NCBI GenBank assembly: GCA_037447655.1
Contig: JBBHKE010002148.1
Span: 188,001 to 207,185 of the forward strand
Length of the DNA: 19,185 nucleotides
Reading direction: 5' to 3'
DNA from: Zygnema cylindricum
Lineage: Eukaryota > Streptophyta > Zygnematophyceae > Zygnematales > Zygnemataceae
In this document: piece after piece, positions 1 to 8,459 of the stretch
Layout: the number at the start of each line of letters is the position of its first letter
Position numbering within the stretch: the stretch's first letter is position 1
Translations under genes and position numbers: made by a program
The notes under the pieces: model-generated
What the model was told of the DNA's origin: nothing
Databases searched by the model: none
Seen by the model: only the letters and a program-made list of their open reading frames with translations

Positions 1-362
1 TAAAAAATGGAAGTCAATGGGGCTAGAATACAGCTACATTCATGTGTACAATGGAAAAGGAAAAAAACATTTTTTTTTCTGCTAGAAAGTAGCATTATAG
101 TGTGTGTCATTAGTGTGGATATCTGAGTTTTACTTTGAAAAACATGAATTTAAAACAAACATTGACCGCTTAGTCTGTTTCCGTAATTTATAAATTAAAA
201 AAATAAATACACTAGAGGATTCATGGTGCACATCCTATCTAATAACTGGGTGGCTTTCCTTAAACTTTTTTTATTTGATTTCCTTAATTTTCCCTTTTCC
301 TTCTTTTTACCTCTTAGATTTGTCCATTGTCATGGTCGCTCCTTTCCTCCCTTTTGCCCTTT

Positions 363-460
363 CTCCCTCCCTCCCTCCCTCCCTCCCTCCTCTCCCCCCC
401 CTCCCTCCCCCCCCCTCCTCCTCTCCTCTTCCCCTCCTCTCCTCTCTTCTCCCTACCTGC
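363..460 (+). repeat. (CTCC)n / C-rich low-complexity tract in an intron
   Basis: About seven CTCC units (363-391) are followed by runs of C and CCTCCTCT up to about 460. The tract ends about 45 bases before the acceptor of the exon at 506, so it lies in the intron left of that exon and may serve as an extended polypyrimidine tract. The opposite strand is G-rich and could form quadruplexes. Confidence 0.85.
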
Positions 461-505
461 CTCCTTTGACCATCTAATCTTCCTTTCTTTTTGTGTTTTG
501 CACAG

Positions 506-2726
506 GTTCAAATTGTGTGGCAAAATGTCAATGGTATCCGACAAAGACATCATATCCAACGGAACTACTTCCCCCGTTTACATGACCAACGAAACTGACG
601 CCACCGTCTTCAATACCTCCCGATATTTTGGAGCGTTGTCGTCGGGCATCGATTCGTACATCATTAAGGTGGGTGGGGAGAGAGGGAGAGGGATATGAGG
701 GAGAGGGTGAGGGAGAGGGGGAGGGTGAGGGAGAGGGGGAGGGGGAGGGAGAGGGAGAGGGAGAGGGAGAGAGAGATTTAATCTCGGATTTTATTACTTT
801 TCATTGGTTTCTGTTAGATTTAATGCCCGTTGTTGTATATTCTGTTGCAGGTGGCATCGGCCGGATACTACACTGTCCGACTCTATTTTGCGGAAATACT
901 GTACCAGCCTCCAGGCAATCGAATTTTTTCGGTTTGGGTTCAAAATTATAGTGCCTTGTCGAATTTTACTTTGCCAAGCAATAACACTCTCACCATAAAG
1001 GATTTCCATATATATCTGGAAAAAAATGTCAACATTTCCTTTGTTAGAGGAATGTTGGGAGATCCCATGGTCAACGCTATTTCTGTGGTACCAGCAAATT
1101 CTCTCTATCCCTGGCTCAATGTTACGACAAATGGAACTGTTCCTTGGGAACGTCAATATGGTGTGGATTGTGGATCAAATGATACCGCTTGGCGGGACAC
1201 AACCGGGAGAATGTGGCAAATTGATAACTCTTATTTGAAGGGTGATCAGTTTTATGACGCCTTTCCAGCTTCCGTAAGCAACTCTTATGTTATGAACTTC
1301 AGTTTTATTATTATTTATCAGTTTTAGTAGGATTTTTATTATTACCTAGAAAGTTGGTGAATGGTAATAATAAGATAATTATTTGAATGATCGGGACAAT
1401 CGATGTTTTTCCGACTAATATTCATTACTCATAAAAGATAACAAGAATAAAGGGCAAATTTGAACATGATATTGACATCTACTGTGATAACCCTTATTTC
1501 AATCATATCGTGGTTAGTAATAATGATTATAAAAGCATCGATAAAAGCAATAATGAGATAGATACAGCACTAGCATCTAGTGCCAGAACAACATTACTAA
1601 CATCGAAAGAAACAAAAATGTTAAAAAAAACACTAGGTATTAGTAAAATATAAAACATTGAGAACATTGACTCTAAAACACTATTACCGACACTAACAGT
1701 GCGATAAGGTAACGATACTAACAATAAAACTGAGGATTTATTTGTTTTTCAGGTTGCGGTGAATGGAACCGAAGTGAAGCCTGAACTGCTTCCTTTGAAG
1801 ATATACCAAACTTATCGCGCAACCCAACTGTATTCCTCTGTTGGTGAAACTTATTATGGGGACCTCATCTACAGGTAAAACAATTTTCAATTAGCAAATG
1901 TTTTTTATTTTTTGTCAGGTAAAGCAATTTTCAGTTACAAATGTTCTTTCTTACAAACACATTAAAGGCGAACATGTTCATTATTTTAAACATTAGCATT
2001 TATTACTAAAGCTTACAATTTTTTGTTAAACTGCTTCTTTTTTATACTACTAGAAGCTTCAAAGTAGACATCGCTTCCCTTTTTCTCCCCTTTGTTTTTT
2101 TAAGGAAAATTTGTGGGAGCTCAGGAATTTAGAGTTTTTCTGATCATTTTCGCATTGGAAGTTAGATTTTTTCTACTTTCATGTATTTCCTTGTATGCAT
2201 AAAATCCCTGACATCTCCTTGTACTGAGACATAAATGCTGTTGGTTTTGTCTTTTTGTGAAATAAAGTTTTCCTGTGAAGGCGAATACGGTGTACCTTAT
2301 TCGACTCCATGCGGCAAAATTCGAATCAGCATTGGCGCTCAATGCCACCTATTGTATAACTATAGACAATTCTTCAATTTTGGATGATTTTGATTTTGAA
2401 AGCTATGGGATAGCGAGGGCGAAAGTTTTCGACTTTAAGTTTACTCCACGCACTGATTTTCTTGATGTAAGGACACCCTTAACTTTTTTAGGTTACCACA
2501 TTAATTAATGGATTTCCTTGATTCTCGTCCTATCTCAAACTTCTTTTTGAAATGCCCACTTACTTCTTCATAATGGTTAATTAGTCTTGCCTAAATGAAA
2601 TTTTTCCGCATCATTTGCATCCATGACCAATATTTTTCTGTTTGTTCCCAGGTGAATATTAGTTCTCTTAGCTTAAAGTCTGGCTTTGCAAGAGGTTTTA
2701 TCAGCGGAATTGAGCTTTTTCGAGTA
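506..2726 (+). other. Ectodomain exons of gene 1: two tandem malectin domains
   Basis: Exon 506-668 and the first part of 851-1273 give the back half of malectin domain 1, with the family-typical [10 protein letters not shown] strand followed by [10 protein letters not shown] and closing at NAISVV. After a linker rich in NxT/NxS sites, malectin domain 2 opens at YGVDCGS, followed by W and D landmarks ([11 protein letters not shown]). It continues through [14 protein letters not shown] and [11 protein letters not shown] and closes at ISGIELFRV near base 2726. The domain recognition is from memory of the family pattern; a profile search would define the borders. Many N-glycosylation sequons fit an extracellular location. 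Confidence 0.85.
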
Positions 2727-4778
2727 TTAGATACTCTTCAGGGAACAGAAACCCCATACAAAATCGTTCCATCTCCCCCCCCTCCGGAAATTTTACCCGG
2801 TTCTACCACTAAAAACCGGTCACGTCTCGACGAAAAACGGGCGGCTTGGGAGGGGGCTGCCATTGGAGCAGCAACCACAGCCGTCTTTCTGGGACTAATT
2901 TTTCTCTTGATTTTGAGATTTTGTCGACCCAAAAATTTTGAAAGGAAATATAACGAAGGGAAATCAGGAGGATCTTTCTGGAAAGACGAGTTTTACGACG
3001 ATGGTATGAAATCAGGTGAGTAATTTTAAGGGAGATCTTTTCCGATTTTCTTCTTGGTAATTTTTTTACATATGAATGCAAGAGGGTCAAGTAGTGACAA
3101 GGATAGTAATATTTGACTTCTTTTGTTTCATTTTTGGGTTTTTATTTGATTTGAAATTTCAGGGCAATCCCGAAATGGAGACGAGGCTGGTAGTGTTTAT
3201 AGCCGATTTAGCGGAGCTCTTGGGGCAAGATCTTTTACTTTTCAAGAATTGAAGGCAGCCACAAATGGATTCAGTAAAGAGAATGTTGTCGGGAAAGGAG
3301 GTTTCGGATTGGTTTACAAGTAAGGACAAAATCTACTTAAGATTTCAATCCAGTTAACCCCAAATCTTCCTTCGGTCGGTTTAAGACAATGTGGGGCAAA
3401 GATTTATTTAATTTAATCCGTCTAAATGGATACATTTTAGGCTGAGAAATTTCTGAGCTTTTGTCATTCTGTTACGCTCATTTGTTTACCTACTATCTAA
3501 TGGATTCAAATGGGGAAAACTGTAACAGAGCAAGCTTGGGAACCGGAATTAATGTTGCCGTGAAGCGGTTGTCACTGGAATCGGAACAAGGAGAGAGAGA
3601 GTTCCTTACTGAGGTGAGCAATAAATAAATAAAGGAAATGTAACCAACATTGCAAAAAATAAATAAAGGAAATGTAACCAACATTGAGGCAAAAAATTAT
3701 TATTATGATCAGATGCGTAGATTACGATGTCAAGTTTTTTAACCACTATTTGTGTATCCTCGACTTAAGTGGAGAAATGTTGACGAATGTTCTTTTCACA
3801 GCAATTGGATAAATCTCTGAAATTTTCCAGTTTGTTGTTAGAAAGTTAAGTTATGTTTTGTGTTTATTTTTGTGAAACAGGTGGAGCTTTTGTCTCGTCT
3901 TCACCACCGTAATTTGGTGAATTTGATTGGATATTGTGAGGAGGACCGACAATTAATGCTAGTTTATGAATTTGTGGGTAATGGAACTCTCCGCGAATAT
4001 TTGGCTGGTAAGACGCTATAAACAAATCTATGTTCAGCTCGATTTTTTTCAGTTCAGTTTCGCTCCGGACCATCCAATGCAGTTCAGTCCAGTTCCGTTT
4101 CAGTTTTGCTCAGTTCCCTTCCCATCATTTACTGATTTAAAGTGAATACTTTTTCCGTACTGAATTCAAGTTGTCACAATTGACTCTTAGTTCATATTTT
4201 GCAATCCCTTCCATTATCATCAATTGGAAGTCCAAATTCTCAGGATTCCATGATGTGATGCCATTTTCCCTTAGAATCCTTTAATCTCCGTCTTCCACCT
4301 GGCACAATTGACGCCATGGTTAATGTCCACTTCTCCTCCAGTATCCTATAGGATTCCGCCACGTGTCAATCCGTGGTGCTTTTGGCGTAAACCGCCAAAA
4401 GAACCATTCTGAGTAGTCGGCGCCAATATGGGCCGTCCGATCAAATGTTGTCTTTCATTCTCGCCAACGCTCTCCCGTGGGATCAATTTCCCCTTCTAAA
4501 TCTTTTTTTTTTTAGTTCTTTTCAGATGAGGAGAAGGCGAATTCGCTCACATGGGCGGCTCGTCTTCGAATAATGTTGGGGGCCGCCCGAGGAATTGAGT
4601 ATTTGCATCAAGGGGCCACCCCACCAGTCATCCATCGGTATATACTCTCCTCTCTCTCCCTCTCTCCCATTTGCATCTCTCTCCCGCTCTCTTTCCCGCT
4701 CCTATCTTCCTCCTCGCCTTCTCTCTAACTTGGCTCTTTCTCTCTCTGCCTTTTCTCTCTTCCCTTTCCTACTCTCCA

Positions 4779-4816
<38 letters not shown>

Positions 4817-6642
4817 TCTCTCTTTCCTCAACTATTATTCTCCTTCTCTATTATTTCCCTCCCTCCCTCACGTTTTATCTATCTCGTGAGAAAAGGGAAA
4901 AAAGTAGATAGGTAGGATCTGTTTCTGATGGATTTTTTCTTTTGGGGTCAAAATATTTTCAGGGACATCAAGACTTCCAACATTCTTTTGGAAACTTGCT
5001 TGGATGCAAAGGTACTACTCTTAATTCAGCAGATTGTTGGTTTGTATTTGTTTGTTTTATACAAATTTTATCAGTTTTTGATTCGTTTTTGTCCACTTTA
5101 CCCGTTAAATACCCAGAGCCATTTTGAACAAGAATTCCCCTTCCACAGGAATTAGTCTTTACAATAGTGTATATCAGATGCTGGAATATTCAATTATTTT
5201 TATTGACGACGTTATTACTATTTTTTTCGTTTGATGTCCTTTTTTTTTCCAGGTGGCAGATTTTGGTTTGTCAAAACTTGGAAAGGAGCCATTGAAGCCC
5301 GACGCCACCCACATTTCTACAGCAGTGAGAGGAACCATGGGTGAGCTCATATTTTTTAATGTTTTTTTCGTCGCTTATAATTTTTTTTTCTCCGTAAACA
5401 CATGTCCGATTGTAGATCTGACGGCTGCGATTGAAAAGTAAGATTCCCAGCTTCCGATTGGCGGTCTCAAATTGAAAATCGGACAAGTGTGTACGGAGAA
5501 AAGATGTTTTGGGTGGCGAAAAAATTATTAACCCTTTTTTTTCATTTTTGTTTATTTCACCAGTTTGACAATACTCTCTACGCTTGAAATAAGAATCCTA
5601 TAGTAATCTTAAAGAGCCCCAAAACGGCCCCGTCTCCCTCCAAAAACTGCCAAAAGTCAAACCTTTTTGTTTCATTGTTTTTTTGTCTTTTTCGGCCACA
5701 GGGTACTTGGATCCACAATACTTCAAAACGCGCCGTTTAACTGAGAAAAGCGATGTTTTCAGTTTTGGAGTGGTGCTTCTAGAGGTGCTGACGGGGCGGC
5801 TCCCGATTTGGCTCGAAGCCGCCTCAAGTGTGGACGAAAGAGGCGACGAATCGTCCACATTCAATGAACCTCTTTTCGACTGTGAGGATGCCCAAGAGCG
5901 TATCAACATTCTTGTTGAATGGGTGAGAAAACAACATCATTTGAGAAAGTCACTTTGGGGAACATCGTTTTGAGAATATCGCTTTTAAGAAAAAATTTGA
6001 AAACATCATTTTTGGGAACATCGTAGGCAACAATTATTGTTGTTCCTCCGTTTAGTGTTTTGGAAACAGGAAAGTGTCCGTAGAGTGGGATAAGCGATAA
6101 GCTGCTATAAAATTCATTAGCTGGCTGTGAAATCCCCTTTGATTTTCTTCTTTTCTTCTCTCCAAGTTTTGCTGGTTGTACCTACCTACTTTTATATCAC
6201 TTTTTTTTCCTTTTTTGTTTTCCAGGTTCTCCCCCAATTGAAGAACGATCAGGCTCTGGCCATTGCAGCTCCCCAGCTTCAAAATTTGTCTTCGGATCTC
6301 ATTCCTAGTTTCAAGGCAGTCGCCGACATTGCCGCTCGTTGCGTTGAAACACAGGTACAATTTTGAGGATTTTTTCTTGTTTTTTTACTTTTTCTTTTTT
6401 AATATGCATTGCTTTTCACTTTAATTATCCGTTCAAATATTTCAAATTCGTTTACTATAATCGTTAATTTAATATTGACTGTTTTTTGTTGCTACTTTCA
6501 GCCGAAGGATCGTCCAACTATGAGTGAAGTTGTTCGAGCCCTCGAAGCCGCTTCTCGGACAGTAGGGCGATCCGTTTTTTTGCCCTCAAAGGCACTTTCT
6601 GGGATTGGACTTTCTCCCACGCCGGAATCTGCGATTCCCTAG
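506..6642 (+). CDS. Tandem-malectin receptor-like kinase, 5' partial, 14 visible exons
   Basis: This gene encodes a plasma-membrane receptor kinase, probably sensing cell-wall carbohydrate or peptide ligands (inferred from the malectin and RLK families). Exons: 506-668, 851-1273, 1753-1874, 2268-2466, 2652-3015, 3163-3319, 3529-3613, 3881-4007, 4526-4637, 4963-5011, 5253-5340, 5702-5922, 6226-6354, 6502-6642. All introns are GT-AG, the phases join without a stop, and 792 residues are visible. By visible residue: end of malectin 1 (1-135), malectin 2 (about 157-327), a proline-rich juxtamembrane stretch, one membrane helix (371-390), and a kinase (about 455-765). The kinase has the GKGGFG loop, K488 in VAVK, E504 of helix C, HRD at 583-585 and DFG at 603-605. 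The signal peptide and first half of malectin 1 are not visible; bases 1-505 look like intron, so the start lies to the left. An oddity is DPQ at 633-635 where DPE is usual. The layout resembles CrRLK1L or malectin-RLK proteins; I do not assign a symbol. Confidence 0.93.
669..776 (+). repeat. (GGGAGA)n G-rich tract directly after a splice donor
   Basis: Degenerate GGGAGA, GGGAGG and GGGTGA units fill the first 108 bases of the intron after exon 506-668, starting at the donor itself. Many closely spaced runs of three to five G make it a strong candidate for quadruplex formation in DNA or RNA. It is complementary in composition to the C-rich tract on the other side of the same exon. Confidence 0.85.
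2856..2915 (+). other. Transmembrane helix of gene 1
   Basis: The stretch from [10 protein letters not shown] through LIFLLIL is about 20 uncharged residues. It follows a proline-rich and basic extracellular juxtamembrane segment (PSPPPPEIL, then [10 protein letters not shown]) and is followed by the basic [11 protein letters not shown] stop-transfer sequence. This gives one pass, with the kinase in the cytosol. Confidence 0.9.
3620..3686 (+). repeat. Tandem duplication of about 35 bp in a kinase intron
   Basis: A unit containing AATAAATAAAGGAAATGTAA and the following CCAACATTG occurs twice in direct order (about 3622-3652 and 3657-3686), separated by a few A residues. The copies are nearly identical, so the duplication looks recent. 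It lies just after the donor at 3614. Confidence 0.85.
4638..4880 (+). repeat. CT-rich tract with (TC)n microsatellite in the HRD-splitting intron
   Basis: Most of this intron's first 240 bases are pyrimidine, rich in CTCTCC, with an uninterrupted TC run at about 4784-4815. Translations across it are leucine/serine-rich artefacts. The tract begins at the donor after VIHR and ends about 80 bases before the acceptor at 4963. Confidence 0.85.
5356..5532 (-). mobile_element. MITE-like palindromic element, copy A, inside a kinase intron of gene 1
   Basis: This is about 177 bases with long imperfect terminal inverted repeats. The left arm ends in CTCCGTAAACACATGTCCGAT; the right arm starts ATCGGACAAGTGTGTACGGAG and continues to GGTGGCGAAAAAATTATTAA. 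The core, with CCCAGCTTCCGATTGGCGGT, matches copies B, C and D below. It is in the opposite orientation to B and C and the same as D. No coding capacity is visible, so it would depend on a transposase elsewhere. It lies wholly within the intron 5341-5701. Confidence 0.8.
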
Positions 6643-8459
6643 GAGTTGGGAAATTTGAGACTTATATGAATTTACAGTCAAATCGTGTTAATTTTTAATG
6701 AGGGTTTTTCAAGCGAGTGTCCGACGTGATTTGTTTATAGAAATGTTATGGATGCAAGCTTGCATTAGTTGTTTTGCTAGTCATGCTTAAAATTATAGAG
6801 AAAAAATAGAATTTACTTTCGCTTTTCTGTTCGCTCGCATGTCGCTGATTTCGTTTGGATATATAGAACTTTCTACCATTCATTACTTTTGGTTAAATGT
6901 GTGTGGTTTGAATAATTAAACCACGATTTATATTCTTTTAACCTCTAATCAAAATTATCTTTAAGTTGAGTCAATTCATTTGCTTAGCTTTGAACGAAGT
7001 AATGATCATTGTTTGTGAAATGACATTCTTATGGAGATATGTGCATACCATAAGAGAAATTGATATCATGGTAATATATATAAAGGTGTTCAATCCATGA
7101 TATCATTTCATTCATGGTATATTCAAACATGCTTGATTTCAAATGTGTAGGTCGTTCCAAAGTTTGTTTTCACATATAGTATACAAAACGATAAAAACAA
7201 GACATTAATTACAGAATTTGGATTAACTTTTCACGACATGAATGTTATAGTCCATGTCCCACAAATAATGCGCATTCCGTGTTTCACATCGAATCTCCCT
7301 CGTATCGCGTTTATGTCAATAAATGAATAGCATCTTGTGTATTTTTCATTTAGATTCTAGTTGCCTTTTATAGTTTGATCAAATAAGGTCGCTTCATTAT
7401 TGTTTGTCACATCCTCACAAATGTATATATTTTGGAAACGAGACAAACTCTCTCCTTTTCTTCATCTCTTTGTATTCTATCTTTGCCATTTGTCTTTCCG
7501 GCATCTTCTTCATCATCTCCAATAGATTATGGCCTCCACTCTCCAAACTTTCATGATCCTTTTTGAGTTTGTTGGCACCCTATTTTTATGGTTAGAGGTT
7601 TGTGGCTATCTTTTCCTTACAAACACGCATCATTTGTCCTTAGTTCTGAGGGCGATTCGGCCCCTTCTCCCCTTCCCCCCTTCCTATTCCCCCCTAACAA
7701 TGTCGCCTAACTGAAGCCTTCTCTCCACTCTTCACCTTGTTCAAACATTTTTCTCCTTTTTCCACTCTCGCCGCGACATTTTTGGCTTCACCCGTTGTCA
7801 CATTTTCGGCCCCCCTTGGAACACCAACGCGACATAATTTATACTTTTATTATTTTAGTTTATTAGTCAATTCTGGTGCGTTGCATCAGTTGTAACCACG
7901 TGTCTCAAGGTTTGATGAGTTAGCTCATATACCATAAATTAGGGAAGAATTAAGTGAACAAACAAAATTTGTAACAAAAGAAGCGCAAAACATCAATACC
8001 CCTATTTTTAAGCATGAGAAAAGCAAGAGAAGTAGAGATTATGGTTGATACCCCCATACCACTCCAATTACGGTAACAAGAAGTGCATTAACATTGTATA
8101 GAGGCTTAAGCGGTCAACTGAGAAGCCGCAGATTTCACATCGAAACGAATCTTTATTCCAATATAAGCTTAAGAACAACTTTAACAAAATAGACCATTCA
8201 AAGTATTCACCAACACTAACGGCTAATCTACCAAGATCCAACGGCCAAATTTTACGCCTCCGGATTCAAATTCAAAATGACGCATAAGCCCCATACGACT
8301 GCAAACTCAACTGTGAACTACGCTTTCGTCAACTAGACGCACAACAGCCTTTATGCGATCCGTACAAAGTACCACTTTTTAGACCGTACCGTACCACTTT
8401 CGTTGGGTTGTTCCTGTTCCTTTTTCCCTCCCGGACTGATCGTTTCACAGGTGGGAGCC
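6643..8459. other. Intergenic spacer between gene 1 and VPS26C
   Basis: This is AT-rich DNA with no convincing open reading frame, RNA gene or transposase remnant. It must hold the 3' UTR of gene 1 and the promoter and 5' UTR of VPS26C. An AATAAA at 7318-7323 is a possible but distant polyadenylation signal. The pyrimidine-rich stretch ending TTTCACAG at 8450, ten bases before the VPS26C start, could be a 5' UTR splice acceptor. Confidence 0.6.
7061..7105. repeat. Short perfect inverted repeat downstream of gene 1
   Basis: Arms TGATATCATGG (7061-7071) and CCATGATATCA (7095-7105) are exact 11-base reverse complements around a 23-base AT-rich loop. It lies about 420 bases after the gene 1 stop and may fall in the 3' UTR or mark a small insertion. 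Its function is unknown. Confidence 0.7.

Larger units (their letters stand above)
3235..6560 (+). other. Protein kinase domain exons of gene 1 (RLK/Pelle type)
   Basis: The domain starts after [13 protein letters not shown], the usual RLK lead-in, and runs through nine further exons. Visible elements in order are [33 protein letters not shown], the hinge [28 protein letters not shown], the activation segment with [39 protein letters not shown] and [11 protein letters not shown]. All catalytic residues are present, so it should be active. The arginine before the catalytic aspartate makes it an RD kinase. The only clear deviation is glutamine 635 (codon 5716-5718) in place of the glutamate of the APE-equivalent motif. 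Confidence 0.93.

Noticed and set aside
223-477. Open frame starting with hydrophobic residues that could look like a signal-peptide exon for gene 1
   Set aside because: The hydrophobic part is T-rich intron sequence running into the CTCC repeat, and no donor joins it in phase to the exon at 506. The real 5' exons are more likely left of the window.
314-559. Glycine/arginine/glutamate-rich minus-strand frame
   Set aside because: It is a translation of the CTCC low-complexity tract and overlaps a real plus-strand exon.
628-780. Frame with a (GE)n run
   Set aside because: It is only the reading of the GGGAGA repeat in the intron after exon 506-668.
4020-4110. CAGTTC-rich patch as a tandem repeat
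   Set aside because: The units are irregular in spacing and sequence, so I could not define a real repeat.
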